Origin: Chitinilyticum piscinae
GTDB taxonomy: Bacteria > Pseudomonadota > Gammaproteobacteria > Burkholderiales > Chitinibacteraceae
Length of the DNA stretch: 64,000 nucleotides
Assembly: GCF_015223195.1 (NCBI RefSeq)
Contig: NZ_JADFUA010000010.1
Coordinates: 51,637-115,636 of the forward strand
Direction of reading: 5' to 3'
The translations under genes and the position numbers were made by a program. Below are positions 1 through 11,380 of the stretch, piece by piece (the first letter of the stretch is position 1; each line of letters starts with the position of its first letter). The notes under the pieces were generated by a model. The model was given only the letters and a program-made list of their open reading frames with translations. It searched no databases and was not told the DNA's origin.

Positions 1-1
1 T

Positions 2-985
2 CTGGGCGGCGAACCGGATGAAGTGCGCAGACTGGTTCTGCAAGTTGCGGACGGCAATCTGCAAACTACGGAAGCGCTCAAGAGCGGCGATCCGAACAGC
101 ATCTATGGCTCGGTACTGCGAATGCGCGAATCACTGCGCACCGTACTCACACAGTTGGCCAGTGCGGTACAAACGCTGCACAACACCAGCAATGACATTG
201 TCAACAGCGCACAGAGCAGCAACCATCTGATCGAAGCACAAAGCGACGCAGCCAACCGGATTGCCCGGACTGCCGAACATTTTGCCGAGCAGACCCAGAT
301 GGGGGCCGAACAGGCTCAGACCGCCCGCTCGCAGAGCGAGTCGGCCACCGGCATTTCTGCCCAAGGACAGACCGTCATTACGTCTGCTGTGAAACGGCTA
401 ACCGAAACAGAACAGGCTGTCGGCGAAACGCAGAACGGCATCGATGAACTGGCTCAGCGTGTCACCAGTATTTCTGCGGTCATTGCCGTGATCCGCGATG
501 TTGCTGACCAGACCAATCTGCTGGCACTCAATGCCGCCATCGAAGCAGCCCGCGCCGGTGAACAGGGACGCGGCTTTGCGGTGGTGGCCGACGAAGTTCG
601 CAAACTGGCCGAGCGCACCAGTACTGCCACCCAGGAAATCGGCCAGACCATCAATGCCGTGCAGAACAGCAGCCAGAATGCCAAATCACGCATGGATGAA
701 ATGGTGACCCAGCTGAAAGAAGCCATTCGCCAAGCCAAGGAAGGGGGCGAGGCCGTGAAGGCCATCCGCCATGAAACGGAAGCAACCGCACACGTCGTCG
801 GGGAAATCGGGCAGGCATTGAGCGCCCAGGTGGAAGCGGCTCACACCATCCGCAATGATGTCGACGAGGTAGCCCGCTCCTCCAGCGGCACGCTGGCAGC
901 GGCACAGGGAACCGTCAGTGCGGCACGCTCGATCAAGGGAGTATCCGAGCAACTGGAAACTCTGGTGAAACGCTTTAAGATCTGA
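2..985 (+). CDS. Methyl-accepting chemotaxis protein, C-terminal part
   Basis: This is the cytoplasmic signalling part of a chemoreceptor, which controls the CheA kinase through CheW. The frame is open from base 2, so the N-terminal sensor and membrane segments lie outside the window. The first visible residues ([12 protein letters not shown], then DGNLQT) resemble the end of a HAMP domain. The rest is an Ala/Gln/Glu-rich coiled coil carrying the conserved receptor tip [19 protein letters not shown], followed by [16 protein letters not shown]. No C-terminal CheR-binding pentapeptide is visible: the protein ends VKRFKI. The ligand cannot be inferred without the N-terminus. A strong shared terminator follows directly. 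Confidence 0.95.
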   Translation: MGGEPDEVRRLVLQVADGNLQTTEALKSGDPNSIYGSVLRMRESLRTVLTQLASAVQTLHNTSNDIVNSAQSSNHLIEAQSDAANRIARTAEHFAEQTQMGAEQAQTARSQSESATGISAQGQTVITSAVKRLTETEQAVGETQNGIDELAQRVTSISAVIAVIRDVADQTNLLALNAAIEAARAGEQGRGFAVVADEVRKLAERTSTATQEIGQTINAVQNSSQNAKSRMDEMVTQLKEAIRQAKEGGEAVKAIRHETEATAHVVGEIGQALSAQVEAAHTIRNDVDEVARSSSGTLAAAQGTVSAARSIKGVSEQLETLVKRFKI

Positions 986-998
986 TTTATCACACAAC

Positions 999-1026
999 AA
1001 AAAACCCCGGCTTGCCGGGGTTTTTT
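999..1026. terminator. Bidirectional intrinsic terminator
   Basis: A CCCCGG/CCGGGG stem (1005-1010 with 1015-1020, loop CTTG) is flanked by six A before and six T after. It can therefore end the chemoreceptor transcript on the plus strand and the AI-2E-family gene transcript on the minus strand. Confidence 0.9.
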
Positions 1027-1037
1027 GCCCCTGAGGT

Positions 1038-2153
1038 TTACTTTTCCGCCTCGTCACCAGCCTCGGGGACCTTCAGCATGGTCGCGCCAGCCGGGATCGG
1101 GTCTGTAATCCCGTCGAACAACCAGCCCTTGGTTAGCGCATAGAACACCGCCAGCATGGTTGGCCCCAGAAAGACCCCGAGCACGCCCATCGATGCTGCG
1201 CCCCCCAGGACACCGAACATGATCAGCACAAACGGCAGATCGCTGTTTTTGCCAATCAGCAATGGCTTGACCACATTGTCGGCACTGCCAACGAGCCCCA
1301 CCATCCAGACCGCGATAAAGATGGCCCAGCCACTGGAACCATTGTGGTACATCCATGCTGCCACCGGTAACCCCAGCAAGGAGGGTCCACCTGGCAAAAC
1401 AGACAGGAAGCAGCTGGCAAAGCCGAATGTGGCCGCATTGGGCACCCCGGCGATCAGATAGCCAACATAGGCTAGCGCCCCCTGTACCAGCGCGGTACCG
1501 ACAAAGCCATTCACCACACCGCGAATCGATGAACCGGCAATCCCCAGCAACTCATCGCCACGCGTGCCTGCAATCTTGACCATCAGCGCACGCAACCACC
1601 GCAGGACATGCTCGCCTTCAAGATAGAAAACCAGCGCAATCAGCAGGCTGAGTGTCAGTTCAAGCACGCCACGCCCCAGCGCAGCCAGCAGGCTCAGCAA
1701 AAAGGACGCGACAGGGGATGCGTACTCCTTCACCTTGGCCATCAACTCCGGATCGCCCTGCCCCAGCAACTGCCAGTGGCGCTGGATTGGCTGGCCGACC
1801 CACGGCAGATTAGCCAGCCAGTTCGGGAGCTCAGGCCAGCCATGCGAGAAGGCATCCCGCAAGCGAACCACCAGCGCACCGGCCTGCTCGACAAACTGGC
1901 TACCACCGATGACCAGAGGCATCAGCAGCAAACAGGACAGCGCCAATAACATCAGCAAACCGGCAATCAATCCGTTCCCACGGCAGTACCCGCGCAGCAA
2001 AACAAATGGTCGCCAGGTTACCAGTACCAGAATGGCTGCCCAGATAATGGCGCCAATAAATGGACGCATTACCTGCCAGGCCATCATGAAGATGGCAAGA
2101 ATCGCACACAGGCCCAGAGCCGGTGTGATGAGGTCAGACGTTCTAATCCGCAT
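1038..2153 (-). CDS. AI-2E family transporter (PerM/YdiK-like membrane protein)
   Basis: A 371-residue polytopic inner-membrane protein with about seven to eight hydrophobic segments. The arrangement is typical of the AI-2E exporter/PerM family (formerly UPF0118): two N-terminal helices, a soluble stretch near residues 95-150, then a C-terminal block of helices with Gly/Pro-rich loops (FLSVLPGGPSLLGLPVAAW, then GVLGVFLGPTMLAVFYAL). Length matches YdiK-type members. Family members have been linked to autoinducer-2 export or Na+/H+ antiport; the substrate here is unknown. ATG start; monocistronic between the shared terminator and a 100-base gap. Confidence 0.85.
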   Translation of the reverse strand: MRIRTSDLITPALGLCAILAIFMMAWQVMRPFIGAIIWAAILVLVTWRPFVLLRGYCRGNGLIAGLLMLLALSCLLLMPLVIGGSQFVEQAGALVVRLRDAFSHGWPELPNWLANLPWVGQPIQRHWQLLGQGDPELMAKVKEYASPVASFLLSLLAALGRGVLELTLSLLIALVFYLEGEHVLRWLRALMVKIAGTRGDELLGIAGSSIRGVVNGFVGTALVQGALAYVGYLIAGVPNAATFGFASCFLSVLPGGPSLLGLPVAAWMYHNGSSGWAIFIAVWMVGLVGSADNVVKPLLIGKNSDLPFVLIMFGVLGGAASMGVLGVFLGPTMLAVFYALTKGWLFDGITDPIPAGATMLKVPEAGDEAEK

Positions 2154-2254
2154 GCTTTCATCCCGAGGAAAACTTTCCCGCGAGCATAGCGGAAACGGCT
2201 GACTGATGCCGCAATAAAACCTTTTGCGCAGACTTGCCGCAACACGGTCCGTAC

Positions 2255-2557
2255 TTAGTGGGTGCGATGACCGGCCAGCCGTCGCGCCCTGACGGCCATT
2301 TCACCGATTACCGATGCCACCTGGCGCCGAACAGCCAGTGACTCCACCGAACAGAAATAGCGACTCAGGATGTCGTGGGTATCGCGTACCAGCAAAAACA
2401 GGATTTCCTTCTCCAGTGGAGAAGCTACAGGCAGATAGTCATGAATTTCAGCAACGATCTGATCCGCCAGCTCATCTGGCTGGCGCGCCTCCGCCGTCAG
2501 AATACGGTCAAACAGGCGAATACCGATCACTCCCATACCGAGCAACTGCAGCGACAT
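2255..2557 (-). CDS. Small conserved-looking protein of unknown function
   Basis: A 100-residue soluble, mainly helical protein with no family I recognise. The start is well supported: the ATG follows an excellent ribosome site (CAGGAGAGG, about 3 bases away). It is rich in Leu, Ile, Val and Arg, has no signal peptide or membrane segment, and ends with a basic tail (RARRLAGHRTH). It is transcribed divergently from glmS, with about 170 bases between the two starts. No function is proposed. Confidence 0.65.
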   Translation of the reverse strand: MSLQLLGMGVIGIRLFDRILTAEARQPDELADQIVAEIHDYLPVASPLEKEILFLLVRDTHDILSRYFCSVESLAVRRQVASVIGEMAVRARRLAGHRTH

Positions 2558-2724
2558 GATCCTCTCCTGTATTCCGATATTACCAATCTAGAAAGCGCAG
2601 GCTCATCCGCCATCACCGTCCGTCGAGTGGCGTGGGGCAATGCCTTAGGGGGGATGATTTATCGCACTGCAACATAAGAGCACGTATAAATCAGGAATAA
2701 CCACCAGAATGGAGATACCCTGTC

Positions 2725-4545
2725 ATGTGCGGAATTGTTGGCGTACTGTCCAACCGGAATGTCGTACCGATGCTACTGACCGGACTGGAACTGCTGGAAT
2801 ACCGTGGGTATGACTCAAGCGGGATCGGCCTGCTGGACGAGCATGGCCTCAAGCGTATCCGCGTCAAGGGCCGGGTAGCCGAACTGGCGCAGGCCAGCCG
2901 TGATGCCAGCGCCCAGATCGGTATTGCCCATACCCGCTGGGCCACGCACGGTGAACCCAGCGAAGCCAATGCCCACCCGCATCTGGGCGGCAGCAGCGTG
3001 CTGGTCGTACATAACGGCATCATCGAGAATCACGCTCTTCTAAGAGCCCAGCTGACGGCCGAAGGCTACCAGTTCAGCTCCCAAACCGACACCGAGGTCG
3101 TCGCACACCTCATTGACGCCGAAATGCAGCGCGGCCACGACCTCTTTGCGGCCGTCTTCGCCACCGTGCGCCAGCTCGAAGGTGCCTTCGCGCTGGGCAT
3201 CGCCAGCTCCAAGGCCCCTGATACGCTGATCTGCGTGCGCCGCGGTAGCCCACTGGTACTGGGCAGCGGCTTTCAGGAGCATTTCTTCGCTTCGGATATC
3301 GCCGCCCTGTTGCCCTTTACCCAACGAATCAGCTACCTAGAGGAAAACGATATCGCAGTACTGAACCGTGATGGCATAAGGGTTTTCAATGGAGATGGCC
3401 ACCCTGTCGAGCGTCCCAGCCGTACACTGGATATCAGCCCTGAGTCGACCGAATTGGGCCATTACCGCCATTACATGCAGAAAGAAATTGCAGAGCAGCC
3501 AGCGGCACTGGCCAGCACGCTTGAGCGGGCGCTGCAGCTGGGCTTCCAGCCCGGACTATTCGGCCCGCAGGCCGAAGCGATATTCGCGTCGGTTACGCAC
3601 ATCCGCATTCTGGCCTGCGGTTCGAGCTATCACGCCGGACTGGTTGCCAAATACTGGATCGAAGAAATGACCGAATTGCCAGTCAGCGTCGACATCGCCA
3701 GTGAATACCGCTATCGCCTGGCCCGCGAACCAGCCAATACCCTGATCGTCGCCATCTCGCAATCTGGTGAAACGGCCGATCTGCTGGCCGCAGTCAGGGC
3801 ATCACGCGAACGCGGCAATGTTGCCGTATTGGCCATCTGCAACGTGCCGCACTCCTCACTAACCCGCGAAGCCGAACTGGTGGCGCTCACCTACGCCGGC
3901 ATTGAAATCGGCGTTGCCTCGACCAAGGCCTTCACCACCCAGCTGGGGTTGCTCTTTACACTCGCCGCAACGCTGGCACAACAGCAGCTGAGCGCCCCCC
4001 CAGAGAAGATGGCAGAGTATCGCCACCAGGCTCTGGTCCTACCGAAGCTTTGCGCAGATACCCTAGCCATGGAGCAAGAACTGGCGCAGTGGGCGCATGA
4101 ACTCAGCCATGCCGGGAATGCCCTCTTTCTGGGACGGCACCAGCTATATCCGATCGCACTGGAAGGCGCGCTCAAGCTCAAGGAAATTGCCTACATCCAT
4201 GCCGAAGGCTACGCCGCAGGGGAGCTGAAACACGGGCCACTTGCCCTGGTGGATGAACACATGCCGGTGATCGTCTGCATGCGCAATGACCGCCTTGCCG
4301 ACAAGGTGCTGAGTAATTTGCGTGAGGTTGAGGCTCGGGGCGGCCAAATCTATCTGCTCGGGGAAGCCGGTTGTGCAGCCCAGGCCCCGTTTGCCCACCG
4401 CAGTCTTGAGCTGCCCGCCTGCGGCGAGCTTGCTCCCATCCTGATGACCATTCCGTTACAGTTGCTGGCCTATCACACGGCCTGCCGCAAAGGCACGGAT
4501 GTCGACAAACCGCGCAACCTCGCCAAAAGCGTCACGGTCGAATGA
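2725..4545 (+). CDS. glmS: Glutamine-fructose-6-phosphate aminotransferase (isomerizing)
   Basis: Makes glucosamine-6-phosphate from fructose-6-phosphate and glutamine, the entry step to UDP-GlcNAc for peptidoglycan and LPS. The 606 residues begin MCGIVGVLSNR, with Cys2 as the N-terminal glutaminase nucleophile. The class II amidotransferase domain spans about residues 2-220 (HTRWATHGEPSEANAHPH). Two SIS domains follow (SQSGETADLLAA and GVASTKAFTTQ in the first), then the C-terminal KSVTVE that closes the active site. The ATG has a GGAGAT ribosome site. No glmS ribozyme is expected in this group and I saw none in the 167-base leader. It stands alone and ends in a shared terminator with katG. 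Confidence 0.98.
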   Translation: MCGIVGVLSNRNVVPMLLTGLELLEYRGYDSSGIGLLDEHGLKRIRVKGRVAELAQASRDASAQIGIAHTRWATHGEPSEANAHPHLGGSSVLVVHNGIIENHALLRAQLTAEGYQFSSQTDTEVVAHLIDAEMQRGHDLFAAVFATVRQLEGAFALGIASSKAPDTLICVRRGSPLVLGSGFQEHFFASDIAALLPFTQRISYLEENDIAVLNRDGIRVFNGDGHPVERPSRTLDISPESTELGHYRHYMQKEIAEQPAALASTLERALQLGFQPGLFGPQAEAIFASVTHIRILACGSSYHAGLVAKYWIEEMTELPVSVDIASEYRYRLAREPANTLIVAISQSGETADLLAAVRASRERGNVAVLAICNVPHSSLTREAELVALTYAGIEIGVASTKAFTTQLGLLFTLAATLAQQQLSAPPEKMAEYRHQALVLPKLCADTLAMEQELAQWAHELSHAGNALFLGRHQLYPIALEGALKLKEIAYIHAEGYAAGELKHGPLALVDEHMPVIVCMRNDRLADKVLSNLREVEARGGQIYLLGEAGCAAQAPFAHRSLELPACGELAPILMTIPLQLLAYHTACRKGTDVDKPRNLAKSVTVE

Positions 4546-4576
4546 AAATCCGCCACCTGAAAAGGTGGCGGATTTT
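4545..4576. terminator. Bidirectional terminator between glmS and katG
   Basis: A perfect 14-bp stem (4545-4558 with 4563-4576) closes a GAAA tetraloop, with AAAA at the left base and TTTT at the right. The left arm includes the last base of the glmS stop codon. It serves the convergent glmS and katG transcripts. Confidence 0.92.
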
Positions 4577-4594
4577 ACAGGGATGCCATCGAAC

Positions 4595-7515
<2,921 letters not shown>

Positions 7516-7571
7516 CACACCGTTGGCGAACACTAGCGGTGTGAGCGAGCCTCCCTCAAAGGTGGGGCTTG
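7516..7571 (+). promoter_or_regulatory. Structured 5' leader of the chitinase gene
   Basis: Two hairpins lie side by side just before the chitinase ribosome site. Hairpin 1 pairs CACACCGTTGG (7516-7526) with CTAGCGGTGTG (7533-7543) around a six-base loop, eleven pairs including two G-U. Hairpin 2 pairs CGAGCCTC and neighbours (7546-7556) with GGTGGGGCTTG (7561-7571), with one mismatch, around loop CAAA. No long T run follows, so it is not an ordinary terminator. It could be a regulatory leader RNA, a stabilising 5' structure, or, for hairpin 1, a DNA operator. It matches no riboswitch I can name. Confidence 0.45.
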
Positions 7572-7601
7572 TTTCCTAACAGGATGAGAGGATATTCAAC
7601 G

Positions 7602-9545
7602 ATGATGAAGATGTTCCGTCTGGCTGCACTGCCGGCAGCCATGCTTGTTTCCTACGCACATGCCTATCCGCAATGGGTCGAAGGCAATACCTATAACGCA
7701 GGCACTTACGTGACCTATCTGGGTACCGACTATCAGGCTCTGGTGACTCACACCGCCTATGTCGGCACCGGCTGGAATCCGAAAGACTCGCCGACGCTGT
7801 GGAAATCGGTTGGCACTTCGACAGCCACCCCGACTCCGACCGCTACCCCGACCCCGACCGCTACACCGACTCCGACAGCCACCCCGACACCGACTGCGAC
7901 CCCAACTCCAAGCACCGGTTGCTATCAGGGCTGGAACAGTGCGACCGCCTATGCAGGAGGCGCCCAAGTCACCTTCAACGGCCGCAACTATCAGGCCAAA
8001 TGGTGGACTCAAGGTGACGATCCAAGCAAATCTGGCGAATGGGGCGTATGGAAAGATCTAGGTGCCTGCGGCGGCACCCCGACAATCGCCCCCACCCCCA
8101 TTGACGATTGCAAGTATCTGCAACAGTTCAACCCGAATGTTTGCGGCACTCCGACGCCGACTGCTACTCCGACGCCGACTGCTACTCCGACGCCGACTGC
8201 TACTCCGACGCCGACTGCTACTCCGACGCCGACTGCCCCCCCGACTCCGACTGCTACTCCGACCCCGACTCCGGTAACTGGCGATTCCGCAGCAGCCCCG
8301 ACTTCCAAGCAAGTCGGCTCCTACTTTGCCCAGTGGGGTGTTTACGGCCGTGACTACCAGGTAGCCGACATCGTCAGCAGCGGCTCTGCCGACAAGCTCA
8401 CCTTCATCAACTACGCCTTCGGCAACATCTACGCCAAGAACGGTGGTTATGAATGCGGCATCGTGAACAAGGCCGAAAGCGGCGATGGCACCGGTGGTGA
8501 CGCCTGGGCTGACTTCGGTCTGACGGCCAAGCGCCGCGTTGATCCGTCCGACACCATCAAGTGGGACGACAAGCTGGCCGGCAACTTCCGCGAACTGAAG
8601 GCGCTGAAGGCCAAGTATCCGAATATCAAGGTCTTTATCTCGCTCGGCGGCTGGTCGTGGTCCAAGTACTTCTCGGCGGCGTCGGCAACCGACGCACTGC
8701 GCAAGCAACTGGTGGCTTCGTGTATCGACACCTACATCAAGGGTAACCTGCCGGTGATCGATGGCCGCGGTGGCGCTGGCGCTGCTGCCGGCATCTTCGA
8801 CGGTATCGACATCGACTGGGAATTCGTAGGCGTTCAGGGTATCGGCTACAACACCGTTGATCCGGTCAACGACAAGGCCAACCACGTTGCGCTGATGCAG
8901 GAATTCCGCAAGCAGCTCGACGCGCTCTCCGCCTCGACCGGCAAGCCCTACCTGCTGACCGAAGCCATTGGTGTCGGCTACGACAAGATCGCCGCGACCG
9001 ACCCGGCCGCCTACATCAAGACGCTGAACTGGCTGAACCTGATGTCCTACGACTATCAAGGCGGCTGGGATGCCAAGGGCCCGACCGATCACCAGGCCAA
9101 TCTGTATGACGATCCGGCCAGCCCGCGTTACGGCAAGGCAGGTTATGTCAGCACTGATGGTGCCGTGAAGGCTCTGGTAGCTGCTGGCGTACCGAAGAAC
9201 AAGATGGTAGTCGGCATTCCGTTCTACGGCCGCGGCTGGACTGGCGTTGCCAATGCCAACAACGGTCTGTACCAGGTAGCCACCGATGCGGCAACAGGCT
9301 CCTACGAGAAGGGCATCGAAGACTACAAGGTCATCAAAAACCGCGCCGGTACTGTTTACTACCAGGGCGGCCAGTCCTACAAGTATGACGGCAGCACCTT
9401 CTGGACTTACGACACCCCGCAAACCATCGCGACCAAGGTGAAGTATGTGAAGGACAACGGCATGGCCGGGGTGATGAGCTGGGAACTCAGCGGCGACACC
9501 ACCACTGGCGAGCTGATGACCGAAATGGGCAAGGTCAAGCAGTAA
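7602..9545 (+). CDS. Secreted GH18 chitinase with two chitin-binding modules
   Basis: Secreted endo-type chitinase hydrolysing beta-1,4-GlcNAc polymers. It has 647 residues. A Sec signal peptide (1-21, ending SYAHA before YPQW) is followed by a CBM5/12-like aromatic module (about 22-71), a Thr-Pro linker, a second such module (about 107-153, starting CYQGWNSATAYAGG), and a second Thr-Pro linker (to about 225). A C-terminal GH18 barrel carries the catalytic motif DGIDIDWE, with Asp400, Asp403, Asp405 and the acid/base Glu407. I chose the ATG at 7602, nine bases after GAGAGGA, because it gives a clean signal peptide; a TTG 33 bases upstream would not. It is monocistronic, with a strong terminator. 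Confidence 0.95.
   Translation: MMKMFRLAALPAAMLVSYAHAYPQWVEGNTYNAGTYVTYLGTDYQALVTHTAYVGTGWNPKDSPTLWKSVGTSTATPTPTATPTPTATPTPTATPTPTATPTPSTGCYQGWNSATAYAGGAQVTFNGRNYQAKWWTQGDDPSKSGEWGVWKDLGACGGTPTIAPTPIDDCKYLQQFNPNVCGTPTPTATPTPTATPTPTATPTPTATPTPTAPPTPTATPTPTPVTGDSAAAPTSKQVGSYFAQWGVYGRDYQVADIVSSGSADKLTFINYAFGNIYAKNGGYECGIVNKAESGDGTGGDAWADFGLTAKRRVDPSDTIKWDDKLAGNFRELKALKAKYPNIKVFISLGGWSWSKYFSAASATDALRKQLVASCIDTYIKGNLPVIDGRGGAGAAAGIFDGIDIDWEFVGVQGIGYNTVDPVNDKANHVALMQEFRKQLDALSASTGKPYLLTEAIGVGYDKIAATDPAAYIKTLNWLNLMSYDYQGGWDAKGPTDHQANLYDDPASPRYGKAGYVSTDGAVKALVAAGVPKNKMVVGIPFYGRGWTGVANANNGLYQVATDAATGSYEKGIEDYKVIKNRAGTVYYQGGQSYKYDGSTFWTYDTPQTIATKVKYVKDNGMAGVMSWELSGDTTTGELMTEMGKVKQ
8148..8237 (+). repeat. 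18-bp tandem repeat encoding the Thr-Pro linker
   Basis: Five head-to-tail copies of an 18-base unit (ACTCCGACGCCGACTGCT, the last with one mismatch) encode the repeating Pro/Thr/Ala linker before the catalytic domain. Degenerate copies continue to about 8272. A diverged version of the same unit makes the first linker at about 7821-7911. The near-identity at DNA level suggests recent slippage, so linker length probably varies between strains. Confidence 0.9.
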
Positions 9546-9570
9546 CCAACTCCCACTGCAAGACCAATGC

Positions 9571-9599
9571 AAACCCTCCCGGAAACGGGAGGGTTTTTT
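9571..9599 (+). terminator. Chitinase terminator
   Basis: An 11-bp perfect stem (9571-9581 with 9586-9596) around a GAAA tetraloop is followed by a run of six T (9594-9599). It lies 26 bases after the chitinase stop codon. Confidence 0.93.
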
Positions 9600-9738
9600 C
9601 ATTCACGGCTCGCCCAGAAAGACCCAGAACTCACGCGGGCAAGCACATGACCTTGCCGAAACGGGAGCCACTCACAAGATACTCATGGATGGATATTTAC
9701 AAAGTCATTGCTATGGTTAGCGTACACGGCCATACCCG

Positions 9739-10524
9739 TTAACCACCTGCTCCCGCATAGCGCCGCATCCCTGCCCGCCACAGCCACATCAAGAGCAGCA
9801 CGCTGCCACCGGCGATCAGCGTCATCACCCCGAGCACCGGCAGCAGTGGCTGGCCTTTCAGCAGCACCTGACACGGCCACCAGACGATGCCGGACAGCGG
9901 CAGCAGCATGAAGGCACCGCGCGCGATGCGCGGGAATAGTTCGAAGGGGTAGCGCGACATGTCGGTCAACTTGCCCACGGTGTGAAACACCGGGAAGTAC
10001 TCGCCGAGAAAGAAGCAGCTGGCAATCGCCATCTGGTTGATCGCGTTCAGGACGATGGCCGCCAGGGGCAGCAATAGCGCCATTTGCAGCACGAAGGCGA
10101 CATCGAACACGCCCGGCAGGTTGGCCAGCGCAAAGCCGCAGAAGGAAAGCCCCGTCGCCGCCACCACCAGCCCCTGTGGGTGGAAGCGCTCCAGCACCAG
10201 CATCTGCAGCGGGTGCACCGGCCGCAGGTAGTAGCGGATGAAGTTGCCGTTCTTCAGCCAGGCTTCCAGCATGTACATCGCATTGCAGCAGCTGCTTTCG
10301 AACACGTAGGCGAGGAACATGAAGCCCTGCATGAACAGCAGCTCGTAGCGTGAATAGCCGGCAATGCTGCCGCCTTGCCCCAGCATCAGGTACAGCGTCG
10401 CGCCGCTGGCGAGCGAAGTAAAAAACATGCCGGCGATGATCAGGCCGAAGTCCGCGCGGTTTTCCAGCTTGATCTTGCAATCGGCCAGGGCCATGCGCCA
10501 CCAGGCGCTGAGAAAGGGGGTCAT
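9739..10524 (-). CDS. ABC-2 type exporter permease, second subunit
   Basis: A 261-residue inner-membrane protein with about six hydrophobic segments, of the ABC-2 permease class. It resembles the COG3694/COG4587 permeases that pair with the ATPase type encoded at 12159-13169. The ATG at 10524 lies two bases after the stop of the upstream gene. This is the last gene of a five-gene operon, separated from the first permease by two soluble-protein genes. The substrate is unknown; relatives are annotated as daunorubicin-type or other drug exporters, which is only a family guess. Confidence 0.85.
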   Translation of the reverse strand: MTPFLSAWWRMALADCKIKLENRADFGLIIAGMFFTSLASGATLYLMLGQGGSIAGYSRYELLFMQGFMFLAYVFESSCCNAMYMLEAWLKNGNFIRYYLRPVHPLQMLVLERFHPQGLVVAATGLSFCGFALANLPGVFDVAFVLQMALLLPLAAIVLNAINQMAIASCFFLGEYFPVFHTVGKLTDMSRYPFELFPRIARGAFMLLPLSGIVWWPCQVLLKGQPLLPVLGVMTLIAGGSVLLLMWLWRAGMRRYAGAGG

Positions 10525-10526
10525 GC

Positions 10527-10880
10527 TCAGTCCGCCACCTTTTCCCAGATTTCGTGCTCCACCTGCACGCCATTCTCGGTGCGCTTGTTGTGCCACAGGC
10601 CGTCGATGAATTCGTAGCGGAAGGTGTATTGCTGGCCTTCCGGTACCGGCCAGGTGGTCATGGCCGGGGTTTCGACGTAGTCGGCTTCATCGAAGCGGTA
10701 ACTGCCGCTGGCGGCAGAGTAGAACTTGCCATCCTGCAGTGTGAGGAAGCTGAAGCCCTGCTGCGAGATCACCTTGCGCGATTGCAGGCGGCTCATGTCG
10801 TACGGGGTGACCGGCTGGCCGTGCTCGCCGAATTCGCCGCTGCGCAGTTGCCAGGTGCCGAGGAAGGGATTGCTGCTCAT
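10527..10880 (-). CDS. Small lipocalin-like protein of unknown function
   Basis: A 117-residue soluble protein that opens NPFLGTWQL and ends VQVEHEIWEKVAD. Alternating hydrophobic, Trp- and Tyr-rich strands suggest a small beta-barrel of the lipocalin-like or DUF4488-like kind. This is a fold impression from the GTWxL motif, not a firm family match. There is no signal peptide, so it is probably cytoplasmic. It sits inside the ABC export operon, 62 bases after the GNAT gene and two bases before the second permease, so a link to the exported or sensed compound is plausible but unproven. Confidence 0.7.
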   Translation of the reverse strand: MSSNPFLGTWQLRSGEFGEHGQPVTPYDMSRLQSRKVISQQGFSFLTLQDGKFYSAASGSYRFDEADYVETPAMTTWPVPEGQQYTFRYEFIDGLWHNKRTENGVQVEHEIWEKVAD

Positions 10881-10942
10881 TACATTACTCCTGAGTGTAT
10901 AAGGCGCTAGCCATTTTCAGTGTTGACCTGTGAGGCAATACC

Positions 10943-11380
10943 TCAAGGCTCCTTGGTGAAGTCGAGTGCATCGGGGTTGCTGCGTACCATAAAGCGCTCC
11001 GGCGTAGGGTAGGTGGCAAAGCCCAGCGAGTGGTAGACCGCCGGCGTGCCGGTGAGCAGGTAGCAGTTCACTACACCGGCAATGCGCGGGTGCGCCAGCA
11101 GCGCGGCAATCATGCGCCGTGCAAGCCCCTGCCCACGCTGCGCTTTGGCGACATACACGTCGGCCAGATAGGCAAAACGCACCGTGTCGCTGAGCACGCG
11201 CGCGTAGCCGACCTGCTCGCCGCCGAGAAACGCGGCGATGACGACGGTCGAGGCCTGCGCGCCCTGCTCGACATGGGCGCGCGTGATGCCCGGCGACCAG
11301 TAGCTGCCGGCCAGCCAGCCGGTGACACGCTCCCAGTCGACGCGCGCCAAGTCAAAGGAGAATTCGACATCGTTCATCAT
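10943..11380 (-). CDS. GNAT family N-acetyltransferase
   Basis: A 145-residue acetyl-CoA-dependent acetyltransferase of the GNAT fold. The acetyl-CoA-binding motif A is visible as RGQGLARRMIAALLAH, following the strand AYLADVYVAK. The C-terminal motif B region has VYHSLGFATYPTPERFM, common in small amine-acetylating GNATs. The start overlaps the stop of the upstream permease by one base (TGATG), so translation is coupled. Its place inside an export operon suggests that it modifies the exported compound or a related amine, which is inference. Confidence 0.88.
   Translation of the reverse strand: MMNDVEFSFDLARVDWERVTGWLAGSYWSPGITRAHVEQGAQASTVVIAAFLGGEQVGYARVLSDTVRFAYLADVYVAKAQRGQGLARRMIAALLAHPRIAGVVNCYLLTGTPAVYHSLGFATYPTPERFMVRSNPDALDFTKEP

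Noticed and set aside
7516..7571. c-di-GMP (GEMM) riboswitch as explanation of the chitinase leader
   Set aside because: The conserved core bases of that riboswitch are not recognisable; only the position and hairpins are suggestive.
8148..8272. Tandem repeats as a possible CRISPR array
   Set aside because: There are no spacers, the unit is in frame and encodes Thr-Pro-Ala, and it lies inside the chitinase gene.
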